From: a virus | Virus record (IMG/VR): IMGVR_UViG_3300025133_000331 | Coordinates: 1 to 36,117 of that record | Strand: one strand, 5' to 3' | Length of the DNA: 36,117 bases | Notes under the pieces: generated by a model | Database searches by the model: none | Seen by the model: the letters and a program-made list of their open reading frames with translations, nothing else | Told to the model about the DNA's origin: nothing | Part shown: in pieces, positions 13,589 through 22,849 of the stretch | Numbering within the stretch: the stretch's first letter is position 1 | Layout of the letters: every line of letters starts with the position of its first letter | Made by a program: the position numbers and the translations under genes

Positions 13589-16500
13589 GATACGCCTAGA
13601 TAACCTACCTTTAGACCGACGCCAACAGGCGATGGGGGGTCAGGCTATTGTTAATAAGCGCGAAATAGATCCTAATACACCGGGAGTACTTAAACAACGC
13701 CACGGCTCCGAACGACAAGAGGTTGCGGACACAGCACTCGGATTAATCTCTGAGGGTAAGACTTCGTACATAACTAGCGAGCAGCCCATAGCACTGACGG
13801 GAGACTTCACCGCACTGTTCAATCTTAAGTGGGGTACGTTAGCAGAGGAAGGAGACTACCCCATACTAACATTACGTGCAAGCACCAACGATTCCCACTT
13901 CTATCAGCTATCATTAAACAGAACTGGGGAAAACCTGAAGTTTAAGATAACTGCAGAAGATGGAGACAGTGCAGAGTTTGCTTTATCTAGTGCTTTAACT
14001 GTTAACTCCTCCGGAGGTATAGCTTTTAAGAGAACGTCCAATGCTCTAACTCTTGAGCTGAACGGTACTGATATAGCTACGGAGGCAGATATGTCGGCAG
14101 CAGCACCTACAGGTCCTTTCTTCTTAGACCTACTAGGCACAGTACAAGGACTCAATGGTTTTGCAGATAAGCCTATAATAAGCTCCACCCACCCTGTTCT
14201 AAGTAATCTAAGATTAGACAATACAAATATATCTGTAGCTAGTGGTGATGATGCCGTACGAGAGGCAGGTGACTATAACTATCATTGGAAATTAGACGGC
14301 ACTTATGAGACAGGTTATATTCCTGCTGATACAGGAACAAACCCACTCTTGGGTATTCCTTCTGCCCCTGTAGTTCAAGATAGTGCTCTACGCTTTAATG
14401 GAGTAGCTGGCACTCTAGTAGTAAGACACACTCCGGATTTAGATTACTATTTCGAAACATATGTAAACAACCCTAATACAGGAAAGTTTGGTTTCCAGAT
14501 AGAGGGGACGCGGGCAGTTGAAACTACGCTTAGAGATACAGTACTAATTGACTATGGCGATCTCTGTAAGCTAACTATACTTACTAATGGTAAGGTTGAG
14601 TTTACTATGAATGGTGAGACTGCTACAACATCGTCCGCCCAATTTACATCTACAAGTGCAACCTATGCGTTTAAGATTTTCTGTGGTCGCGCTTCAAGTA
14701 ATTTATATGTTCGCTCCGAAGTAGGGGGCGTGGTACAAGAGGGGGAGAATACCGATGGCGATAACCATATGCCATTCTTAGATTACAATACTATACCTAA
14801 CTTTTTTATAGGTTCCGAATCGAGTTCCAACTCCACGGCTAGATTCAAGGGAAGCCTCACTAAGGTAGCTTTCTATCCTTCATACTACCAAGCGGATGCA
14901 GGCGACACGCTCGCCGAGTTTGCTTTCGATCTGACCTCATCCCTACTAGTGGATAAGTCACCGAAGAATAGAACGGCGGAAACCATGTCCCATTTTACAA
15001 ATGAAAATGTAGACCCTACTTACTCACAAGGAGGGCTGACGGACGCACCGTTCCACTCGGTCGAGGCAGGAGTTGTTTTATCGGCTAGTGGCCCAAAAAA
15101 TTATAATTCTAAACTTACGCGCCAGATTAGTGACGATGTAACTAGCTCCCGCCTTGGCCAGTTATCCTTCCTAGAATCCGAAGGAACTGTACATGTTATC
15201 AATAGAGAAAAAGAGAACGCCAGGACACTTGGAGTTCCCAAGCCAAACAGATTACTTACTCAGACGGCAATAGGAGGAGGAGCACTTAATGGAGCGTACA
15301 GTTATGGGTACCGGTACGTCTCAGACCTGGGGACTGCTGGCCCCGCCTTAAGATTAGATCCTATAAAGACAGGCGCTTCTGCTCGAGTTAAGTTAGGTAC
15401 TCCCGCTGACCCTAGCCTATCTTCGTTGGGAGACACCTATCTCGTAACTCGTAAAGATGAGCAAGACTTTGGAAACCTAAAGGAAACAAACCCCCTAGCC
15501 GCAGGAACAAGTTGGCCACTAGAACTTTATGCACGTTCCGGGGAGTCTTCCGAAGACACAGATTGGAAAGAGACGATATGGCATCGGAGTGCCATGATGA
15601 CACACGGTGGTGGTTGGCGTTCCGCTAGTAATACTATATCAATGCAGTCCCAAGAAAATTGGACTGTGCAGGTGGCCTTCAAGTATCGTAGGGCATGGCA
15701 CTCCAACTACACTGCTATTGTAGGCATGAGTCCTGTAGGTAGTTACTGGCCTCTGTTTGGTACTATAGAAGAGAATGTACATTATCGTAATCCTACCTTC
15801 GCAGCCTATATAGACCACGGTGCCTTTGGCGGTTCGGGAGGTCGCCTTGTAGTATACACGTCGAAAAGAGATAAACCTAAAGCCTACCAATCCGGCCAGT
15901 TTGATATTAGCATAGATTTAAGTGCGTCTTATAAGGCAGGTACATTTGACGACACAGGCTACTGGGAGGAAGATTGCTTCTATAATCTTGTCTTTATTAA
16001 GACAGGAGATAAGCTAGAGGTTCACTGCAATAAGTATGAACACGAGTGGGGCTACGACGACCAATCTACTGAGCCTAGCTCCAAGTGGAGAACTTTTACC
16101 GGCGTGGGTACCGATACTATATTTGCAGGTACTGTAGCTAGAACTGTCACCGGTTTCGGGGTAGGAATGATACCTCGTTACGCAGCATTTAATCTGAATC
16201 TGAATCAGAATGGGCAGATGGTTGACTATGATTGGAATAGTACTGCCAGCCGTTTTATTCGGGATTGGGGGGGCGGCTCCACCGGGCTATGTCATGTCTT
16301 TAGAGTTTGGACAGCCGCCAAGTCTCTTGGTGACATTCGTAGTTACGGCGAAGATAGATTCGCGTGTATAGATGACCCAGACGTAGGAAAACTTCGGCAG
16401 CATCTGCTGTTCGACTTATTCCCTCAGTGTGCCGACGACGAGCAGTCTGCAACAGATGTCCATGCGTATACTCCACCCGGTCTAATGGACATCCTGTTCT

Positions 16501-18737
16501 ACCATAAGATAGGATCTGCAACATATAGTTTTAAGAATGTTGTACTCGCTGGCGACAACGGCCCTGCTTCTAGTTATCATATTCTACGGCCGAAACTTTC
16601 TTACCTTGGTTGTGTAGGCGATAGGGGACTCACTGCTCACCCAGGTGTAACCGGAGGGTTGCCCGCAGGAAAGATATATTTATCTGACATAGGCAACGGC
16701 TCTTTGGTAGTAGTAGTAGGGTCTGAGTACTGGAATCACGAGCATGAAGGTAGGTGGCGTATTATGAATAGAGTATGGAACGAGCCTTACCATACGGCAG
16801 AAAATACAGTAGCTAGGGAATCACTGTCCTTTATTAATGATTGGGATGAGTTCAATTGGATTTCGACTCTACTAAGAATAGATACTAGCGCCGACGCGGA
16901 TGCGGATGCTCGTTCTATTACTTTTGATAGTCTAGTAATAAACGGCAACCAAATATTTAGTAGTAACATAGGTGGGGAAGATACGCAATGGGGACGGATG
17001 ATAACACAAGATACGGGTTATATTCACCTAGGTAATTGGGGACTCCGTAGTCCGGAAGACTTAGGAGCTATGAAGGCTACGGAAGTCCACGTTGGAGAAT
17101 TTAGAATGTGGGATACAGATAAAGGCCCTGACCCTACTCAAGGGACTGGCTATGACTACCTCTTAGGAAGAGTAGGTTCCGACCAGTTCGATTATATGCG
17201 GCACTACTATAAGTTCCAACCTACAGATTTCAACGACCTATCTACGGATACAATAGATGACTATGGGGGAGCCTCAACTAAAGTCGCCTTGGAGTTACTG
17301 GATGGCGCTACACTGAATAGGCTACCGGGTGCTGTGATTTCGGACGTAGGTTTCCCTGACTCTACTCACGAGACGATAGCAGCGATAGAAATATTTCGTA
17401 CTGCCGCTGTCCCTATCAATGACCACGAATCAGAAGATGACGTGCAGGGCGCACTAGATACCGCTCGTAGTGTACAGCAATACTTCCTTGCGCGTGTGCC
17501 TGTTGGAACTACACAGTACATAGATAGTAGCCCCGACTCAGCACTAGGGGAGGGGCTCAACTATACATCAGGTTATGTTCCGGGGGGGATTGTATCTGCT
17601 TTCGTTTGGGACTCTAGACTTGTTCTTATTGACGAGAATAATAGGATGTGGCCGGCGGAACCTGGCCCTCTAAATTGGGAGTCTTTCCCTATCTCAGTAC
17701 CTATTCCAAATTTAGATGCTCCAGTTACAGCTGCGATTAACATACAGGGGGAGCGCAACCAAGCAATGGTCTGCTTACTAGGAAAGTCATCCGGAACCCT
17801 TCTTACGGGGTCACCCGATGCTCCTACTTCTCACGTGCTAGGAGGAGGTGTAGGTGCAGAGAATCAACGCTGCCTCGTACATACTAACGGCATTGCCTTC
17901 GCGTACAACGGAACGCTTTGGGCAATCCAACAAGGTCAGGCCGTAGACTTCGGCGGACCTGTGCAAGAGTTGCTACCTACGCCTGCAAATGCACGGGTAG
18001 CTACTTCTGCCAAACTCAGCTCACTGTTCGTAATAGATAGAGGTTCGGGGACTTGTCTCCGCTTCCACTTTCCAACAAAGCAGTGGACAGTGGAAGAGAG
18101 GTACGCCTTCGCGGTAGGTGATCTTGAAGACGGAACTGACGCTTGGATTTCCAAGTACGGCTCTTGGTCTAAGGGAAGTACTGAGGTCTACGGCGACGAT
18201 GTCCAAGACGATACCGGTTCGTCCAATACGAATACTATTAATACTACCACGAAGATATTTACTACTTCGTCGGATCTATCCTCGACACTACACGTAGGCA
18301 TGCCTGTAAGTATTGTGGATACAGCAAGCACTCCGAATGTAGTAAGCACCCACATTACAAAGGTAGATGGTGCCGCCCTAACAGTAGACTCTGTTTCCGG
18401 ACTAACTGCCGGGTCATCTACTGCAGCTACAATATACTTCGGTGCGGGAGCAACAGGCTTGCTACTCGATACCGGACCTATGGATGTCGGCGACGACTCC
18501 GTAATTTCTCCTAAGTTACTAGTTGATAACTTAACAGGCACAGGGTGGGAGTACGCAGTTCATGCTACGAAACATCCGGGGGATCGAGATGCAACCCCTG
18601 CCCTGACCTACACATCTATGTCTACTGATTCAGGCTACCGAGCCTCCGGAGTACGTGGACGATTCCAACGTGTTGTTATTCGTAATAGAAAGCGAGAGGA
18701 CGCACAGATTCCACTACTCGAAATTGATTTAAAATAA
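13581..18737 (+). CDS. Giant tail nozzle-type protein with LamG-like insertions, 1718 aa
   Basis: The N-terminus (NLPLDRRQQAMGGQAIVNKR, NTPGVLKQRHG) resembles the start of podovirus nozzle proteins (T7 gp12 type), and the C-terminal third fits their beta-propeller: AFVWDSRLVLIDENNRMW, PGPLNWESFP, FAYNGTLWAIQQGQAVDFGG. Between residues about 60 and 455 are two concanavalin/LamG-like sandwiches. The platform domain starts at YSYGYRYVSDLGTAGPALRL (about 575-595) and resumes at AIEIFRTAAVP ... LARVPVGTTQYIDSSPD (about 1265-1320); the roughly 650 residues between look inserted and hold another LamG-like domain (QENWTVQVAFKYRRA, GGRLVVYTSKR). It is over twice the length of T7 gp12. The start is GTG. 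Confidence 0.6.
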   Translation: MPKIRLDNLPLDRRQQAMGGQAIVNKREIDPNTPGVLKQRHGSERQEVADTALGLISEGKTSYITSEQPIALTGDFTALFNLKWGTLAEEGDYPILTLRASTNDSHFYQLSLNRTGENLKFKITAEDGDSAEFALSSALTVNSSGGIAFKRTSNALTLELNGTDIATEADMSAAAPTGPFFLDLLGTVQGLNGFADKPIISSTHPVLSNLRLDNTNISVASGDDAVREAGDYNYHWKLDGTYETGYIPADTGTNPLLGIPSAPVVQDSALRFNGVAGTLVVRHTPDLDYYFETYVNNPNTGKFGFQIEGTRAVETTLRDTVLIDYGDLCKLTILTNGKVEFTMNGETATTSSAQFTSTSATYAFKIFCGRASSNLYVRSEVGGVVQEGENTDGDNHMPFLDYNTIPNFFIGSESSSNSTARFKGSLTKVAFYPSYYQADAGDTLAEFAFDLTSSLLVDKSPKNRTAETMSHFTNENVDPTYSQGGLTDAPFHSVEAGVVLSASGPKNYNSKLTRQISDDVTSSRLGQLSFLESEGTVHVINREKENARTLGVPKPNRLLTQTAIGGGALNGAYSYGYRYVSDLGTAGPALRLDPIKTGASARVKLGTPADPSLSSLGDTYLVTRKDEQDFGNLKETNPLAAGTSWPLELYARSGESSEDTDWKETIWHRSAMMTHGGGWRSASNTISMQSQENWTVQVAFKYRRAWHSNYTAIVGMSPVGSYWPLFGTIEENVHYRNPTFAAYIDHGAFGGSGGRLVVYTSKRDKPKAYQSGQFDISIDLSASYKAGTFDDTGYWEEDCFYNLVFIKTGDKLEVHCNKYEHEWGYDDQSTEPSSKWRTFTGVGTDTIFAGTVARTVTGFGVGMIPRYAAFNLNLNQNGQMVDYDWNSTASRFIRDWGGGSTGLCHVFRVWTAAKSLGDIRSYGEDRFACIDDPDVGKLRQHLLFDLFPQCADDEQSATDVHAYTPPGLMDILFYHKIGSATYSFKNVVLAGDNGPASSYHILRPKLSYLGCVGDRGLTAHPGVTGGLPAGKIYLSDIGNGSLVVVVGSEYWNHEHEGRWRIMNRVWNEPYHTAENTVARESLSFINDWDEFNWISTLLRIDTSADADADARSITFDSLVINGNQIFSSNIGGEDTQWGRMITQDTGYIHLGNWGLRSPEDLGAMKATEVHVGEFRMWDTDKGPDPTQGTGYDYLLGRVGSDQFDYMRHYYKFQPTDFNDLSTDTIDDYGGASTKVALELLDGATLNRLPGAVISDVGFPDSTHETIAAIEIFRTAAVPINDHESEDDVQGALDTARSVQQYFLARVPVGTTQYIDSSPDSALGEGLNYTSGYVPGGIVSAFVWDSRLVLIDENNRMWPAEPGPLNWESFPISVPIPNLDAPVTAAINIQGERNQAMVCLLGKSSGTLLTGSPDAPTSHVLGGGVGAENQRCLVHTNGIAFAYNGTLWAIQQGQAVDFGGPVQELLPTPANARVATSAKLSSLFVIDRGSGTCLRFHFPTKQWTVEERYAFAVGDLEDGTDAWISKYGSWSKGSTEVYGDDVQDDTGSSNTNTINTTTKIFTTSSDLSSTLHVGMPVSIVDTASTPNVVSTHITKVDGAALTVDSVSGLTAGSSTAATIYFGAGATGLLLDTGPMDVGDDSVISPKLLVDNLTGTGWEYAVHATKHPGDRDATPALTYTSMSTDSGYRASGVRGRFQRVVIRNRKREDAQIPLLEIDLK

Positions 18738-19729
18738 TGGTTTGGCAAGCAATAGGCGCGGGGCTTTCTATAGCAGGAGGCATTACATCCGCAAGAGCAA
18801 GAAGAAGAGCTGAAGAAGCAGCTCGTAAGCAAGCACTAGAAAATAGGCGCATAATTGCAGAGGCATCCGAAGAGGCTGCAACTCAGATACAAGCAGGCGC
18901 GAAGCCACTACTAGCTCAGGCGGTAGGACTTGACCGTGCTAGTAGGTTCCGTGACCCGATGGTGGAGCAGGGGCTCGTCGCGGGTCTTAGGCAACAAGCA
19001 GGAGCACAGGCCGCGCAAGACAGACAAGTAGGGCGGGGCGATAGACGTGGCGCAGTAGTGGGCCAACTACTACGTGGACAAGGTCTGCTTGCCGCAGAGT
19101 CACAAAGAATACAGAGATTTACCCAACTGAGTCAAATGGCTGCTGGCTTACGCGGCCAAAGTGCCCAGATTATGGGACAAGCTGCCCAAGCTAGAATGCA
19201 AGGAGCAATAACTATGGCAGGCATTGATATTCCTCAGTCTTCGTACAGCCCACTAGGTGTCGGCTTGACAGCATTGGGTCAGGGTCTAAGCGACCTCGAT
19301 ACAGACACGGATACGGATACGGATACGGAGAATGCTACCCTCGATCCTAACTGGCTCGTAGCAACACCGGACGTTATTGCTCCGGACCCGTTACCTGATC
19401 CTTCTCCTCATGTTTCACCCCCACTCCCTCTTGGTCCTCTGAGCTTGGAGGAAGAACCTTCCTTTGATATACCCTACGGTTCTCCTAGTATGGGAAGTAG
19501 AGGAGACAACAGAAGAGGAGGACCTACTGTTCCTCATTTAAGGCTAGACGCTTCGCGCAGTCCTATTGGTAGGGAAACTTATGACGTTACGGGGTTAGGT
19601 CCTCAATTCGGTCCTCCGTACGAAGAGTCTTGGTTTAAGCCTTCGACTTACAGTCCCACTGACCCCCGAGTCGGAACCTCGCGCTTCGGCAAGATGTGGG
19701 ACCCTATCACCCAAACCTATCGTCGCTAA
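18737..19729 (+). CDS. Internal virion protein (gp14-like), 330 aa
   Basis: It occupies the T7 gp14 position after the nozzle. The N-terminus MVWQAIGAGLSIAGGITSAR is a small-residue membrane-compatible helix, followed by a long Arg/Ala/Glu helix (ARRRAEEAARKQALENRRII) and Gln-rich helices, the pattern of ejected proteins that form a channel in the envelope. The second half is different: a (Asp-Thr)5 run at about 188-197, a Pro-rich linker (PDPLPDPSPHVSPPLPLGP) and a tail ending MWDPITQTYRR. It is longer than T7 gp14 (196 aa) because of this low-complexity tail. Overlap junctions on both sides are TAATG. Confidence 0.55.
   Translation: MVWQAIGAGLSIAGGITSARARRRAEEAARKQALENRRIIAEASEEAATQIQAGAKPLLAQAVGLDRASRFRDPMVEQGLVAGLRQQAGAQAAQDRQVGRGDRRGAVVGQLLRGQGLLAAESQRIQRFTQLSQMAAGLRGQSAQIMGQAAQARMQGAITMAGIDIPQSSYSPLGVGLTALGQGLSDLDTDTDTDTDTENATLDPNWLVATPDVIAPDPLPDPSPHVSPPLPLGPLSLEEEPSFDIPYGSPSMGSRGDNRRGGPTVPHLRLDASRSPIGRETYDVTGLGPQFGPPYEESWFKPSTYSPTDPRVGTSRFGKMWDPITQTYRR
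19298..19327 (+). repeat. In-frame hexamer tandem repeat encoding (Asp-Thr)5
   Basis: Five copies of GAYACR (GATACA, GACACG, then GATACG three times) encode DTDTDTDTDT in the internal virion protein. Unit length is a multiple of three, so copy-number change would keep the frame. Likely origin is slippage in a linker. Confidence 0.7.
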
Positions 19730-20835
19730 TGCCAATCAACGAACTAAGCGAAATCATAACCTACCTAGCAGAGATGCCAGGTAGTGGTGACCTTCGTTTA
19801 TACGCGGAAGATAACTTGGCCGAAGATCGCCGGCAGGGTGAGGAGTACGACGCATCTCGCGACGAGATCAGGCGGGACGAGGGTGGCTTCAAGGCCGAGG
19901 TCTACTTGGACAGTGAGGGCTACCCAACCATTGGAGTTGGTCATAAGCTTACTCAGTCTGAGATAAACGAGTACGGTGCAAAGTCGCAGTACCCATATAC
20001 GGATGCAGGCAAGGCAGCCATGCGCCGCGACTTTACCCGCGACGGAAAGGTAAAGACTTGGTCAGCGCAGAAAGGTGAGGAAGTATTTAGGGCGGACTAC
20101 GATACAAAGTATAGAGACACAATGGCTGCCTACGGTGCCCGCCGGCGCGAGGTGAACGGCATGAGTTGGGACGAGCTTCCCCAAGAAGCACGCTATACCT
20201 TCTTAAATATGGGCTACAATATGGGGGGCGCCGGACTTCGGAACAAGTTTCCGGGCATGCTAAAAGCAGCAGCACGCGGGCAGTGGAAACTGGCGGCACA
20301 CGAGCTAAAGTATAAGAGCGGTGCGCGAGTACTAGGGGGAGGCAACTCACTGTACAGCACTTACTATGCTCAGCTGTCGGGTGGTAGAGTAGGTTGGGAA
20401 CAGAAGGTACATCCCTATTCGGGAAGACCTATCCGCACCATTGAGGAAGTGGGGAAGGACGGCAAGACGTACACATACGAGGCAACCGAGATGCGCGGGC
20501 ACGCGAAAGTAGACGGGCAGTGGGCATCGTTCCCTACACTAGATTGGGACGGCACCCAGTTCGAGCGGAGTGCGGAGGGGTACGGAAAAGCGTATCAAGT
20601 AGCAGCCCAAAACAAAGAGGTAAAGATACACAAGACGGAGGAGGAAGCCCGGAACTACAATATAAAGCACTCGGATATGTTGGGCAAGCAACTAAAGAAG
20701 GCAAGGGAGAACCCAGTACAGGCGGCTAGATCGCGTACCCAGTTTGATAGACTACTTGGTCTGTCAAAACCAAAGCAAAAAACCGACCCGAGCAATACCG
20801 CTAAGGGTCTACAGAACGAATTAAAGGACTACTAA
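19729..20835 (+). CDS. Virion-associated lysozyme (GH24 / T4-lysozyme type), 368 aa
   Basis: Residues 45-200 form a phage lysozyme domain cleaving the MurNAc-GlcNAc bond of peptidoglycan. The catalytic triad pattern is visible: E51 in RDEGGFK, D61 in YLDSEGYPT and T67 in PTIGVGH, with spacing close to that of T4 lysozyme (E11, D20, T26). The later segments FLNMGYNMGGAGLRNKFPGM and AARGQWKLAA match the C-terminal lobe. Residues 200-368 are an extra, charged extension of unknown fold. The frame is open from a GTG at 19696; the ATG at 19729 makes a TAATG junction and is preferred. Its place among internal virion proteins suggests a wall-opening enzyme used on entry. No separate endolysin is seen in the window, so it might also serve lysis. 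Confidence 0.85.
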   Translation: MPINELSEIITYLAEMPGSGDLRLYAEDNLAEDRRQGEEYDASRDEIRRDEGGFKAEVYLDSEGYPTIGVGHKLTQSEINEYGAKSQYPYTDAGKAAMRRDFTRDGKVKTWSAQKGEEVFRADYDTKYRDTMAAYGARRREVNGMSWDELPQEARYTFLNMGYNMGGAGLRNKFPGMLKAAARGQWKLAAHELKYKSGARVLGGGNSLYSTYYAQLSGGRVGWEQKVHPYSGRPIRTIEEVGKDGKTYTYEATEMRGHAKVDGQWASFPTLDWDGTQFERSAEGYGKAYQVAAQNKEVKIHKTEEEARNYNIKHSDMLGKQLKKARENPVQAARSRTQFDRLLGLSKPKQKTDPSNTAKGLQNELKDY

Positions 20836-20836
20836 C

Positions 20837-22849
20837 ATGGCAGACTACAAAGGTATAGCGGGCGCATTTAGCAAAGCAGGTGCCGCTCTGACAGACTCAG
20901 CACAAGGCACTCAATTCTACAAGGAGGCACTGGACCGAGAGAAAGAGGAGCGTGCCCGGGAGTTTGCTCTCGATCAGCTTGCGGAGAAGAAGAAGCAACT
21001 AGATAATGAGAATGCCAAGCAATCTCTGAATAGTTTGGTGCAGGCTTTCGGAGCTAAGTTGCAGGGCATACAAAGCGACCCACTAAACATTAATCCTGGA
21101 CATACTGATGCTATAATGGCGGAAGGCCAAGCTCTTTTGAACCAAGTAGTTAGTAACACAGCACTCTCAGATGTAGATAAGCAGTACGCGGCTGCTATTA
21201 TGAATGCGTATAGGCCACAGATGCAGGCTATTGCGGACAGTGGGGTGATTAATACTATAACTAAGACGGAGAATAGTATTCTAGGCGCCGAGAACTTAAC
21301 TGAAGCTCAGCTTTTTAAATTCTCACAGACACCCGCTGGTGCGGAGGCAATCAATACGGGCGAGCAAGCCTTTAGTGAGTTTACCTCCATACTACCTGAA
21401 GAAACATTACTTATTCCTGCCGGTCCTATGACGGATATTATACGGGCGTTACGTCCGAAGGAGGGCGAGGAGCCTATCGGTTCTTTTAAGCAGCTTATGG
21501 TAGACGATAATGCTATGGCTACTCAGCTTTTAAAGCAAGACCTATCTAAGTTTAAGACAATCAAGGCAAAGTCCCGGTTCATGCGTACAACCATGGAAGC
21601 CGACAGACAAAAAGTAAGCAATCAATTTACAGAACTACATGGTGACCTTCGTACTCTTTTCTCCGACGTAGATATGAGTGCCTTCGACGCAGTATTTGCA
21701 CCTGAGAACTTATATGTGGATGAAGCAGGCGTCGTAAACTACCGCAAAGCTCCTGTTGACGTAGTGTACGAGCAGCTAAGACCAATTGCCAGTAGAATAG
21801 AAAGCGGGGATTTAAAGTTAGAAAGCCTTATTCGTCTGCGTCGCCAAGCCAATGACCTTGAGGCAAGGTTTCCTAGTTCAGGCCTACCTACCGTTATTGC
21901 AGAAGCCTTGTCCCAAGAACTGGGGACTGTGGCAGGCGATGCGGTGGCTGAGGCTGCGGAGAGTACAACGCAGGACAAGCTAGATGCCTTGGATAATTAC
22001 CTAGCAAATAGAAAGACGTTTGGTAGACTACAGTTTCAAAGTCCATCTCAAGATCCGGCGGTAGCGAACTGGTTCTCCTACCTAAATACCTTGGACGGTA
22101 CGGAAGAACAAGAGGAGGAGTTGGCACTAGCTAGACAACTGGGTGAGTTTCCAACGGAAGTTTACGACTCCGCCAAAGAGCAGTTCGACCAATACTCTGC
22201 CCTTAGCCAGGAGATGGGAGGGCGGAATGCGCAGGAAGCCATTCGTCGTACGGTGCAATCCATCTGGAGAAAAGATGATGAGATAGAGTTGCTAGAGATG
22301 AAGAAAAAGCAACTCGATATGATGTTTACTAAGGCAGTGGCTGTTCAACCGGAGGAAGCTGGGTTCTACGCCCTAGCGGAAGGCAGTGTCACGCAAGCGC
22401 TAGAACAAAGGAAGTTTGGCTTGCACGAAATTTACTTAGGCTACCTTCGAGGGGTCCTCGAGGGGGGAGAGGGTGCAGATCCTAAGATGTTGATGCTCGA
22501 CCTAATAGGGAAGACAACAGATCCATCTACCTTGAATCAATCTCAGTTGATAAAAGCGGGCGAAGACCCTTCTTTCCAGGATATTAAAACCCTCTTCATG
22601 GCCAACGCCCTTGACCTAGACATAATGATGCGGGCAGAGGGTATAGGGGACAGGGGGGAGGTACTTAAGGCCGCACTAGACGACTTCGATGATATACTAG
22701 AGACGATGGAACTACGTCTACAAGGGGAAGTACCGGGAAAACAAATGACTAGGATTCAACAGGGCTTCAAGATATTTGGTCTTGAAACTCGTGACGCCCT
22801 TTTCGACTCTGAACTACAGGTAGCGTACCTACTAACACAAATTTTATAA
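20837..22849 (+). CDS. Internal virion / ejection protein, 670 aa
   Basis: It sits between the virion lysozyme and the giant internal protein, as T7 gp15 does relative to gp16. It begins MADYKGIAGAFSKAGAALTD and is almost entirely alpha-helical. It has a coiled-coil-prone stretch at 28-57 (ALDREKEERAREFALDQLAE, KKKQLDNENAKQ) and further helical repeats such as MKKKQLDMMFTKAVAVQ. No enzyme motif, transmembrane segment or signal peptide is visible. Size and helicity match gp15-like proteins that form a periplasmic tube during DNA ejection. The stop overlaps the start of the next gene (TAATG). The assignment depends on synteny. Confidence 0.55.
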   Translation: MADYKGIAGAFSKAGAALTDSAQGTQFYKEALDREKEERAREFALDQLAEKKKQLDNENAKQSLNSLVQAFGAKLQGIQSDPLNINPGHTDAIMAEGQALLNQVVSNTALSDVDKQYAAAIMNAYRPQMQAIADSGVINTITKTENSILGAENLTEAQLFKFSQTPAGAEAINTGEQAFSEFTSILPEETLLIPAGPMTDIIRALRPKEGEEPIGSFKQLMVDDNAMATQLLKQDLSKFKTIKAKSRFMRTTMEADRQKVSNQFTELHGDLRTLFSDVDMSAFDAVFAPENLYVDEAGVVNYRKAPVDVVYEQLRPIASRIESGDLKLESLIRLRRQANDLEARFPSSGLPTVIAEALSQELGTVAGDAVAEAAESTTQDKLDALDNYLANRKTFGRLQFQSPSQDPAVANWFSYLNTLDGTEEQEEELALARQLGEFPTEVYDSAKEQFDQYSALSQEMGGRNAQEAIRRTVQSIWRKDDEIELLEMKKKQLDMMFTKAVAVQPEEAGFYALAEGSVTQALEQRKFGLHEIYLGYLRGVLEGGEGADPKMLMLDLIGKTTDPSTLNQSQLIKAGEDPSFQDIKTLFMANALDLDIMMRAEGIGDRGEVLKAALDDFDDILETMELRLQGEVPGKQMTRIQQGFKIFGLETRDALFDSELQVAYLLTQIL

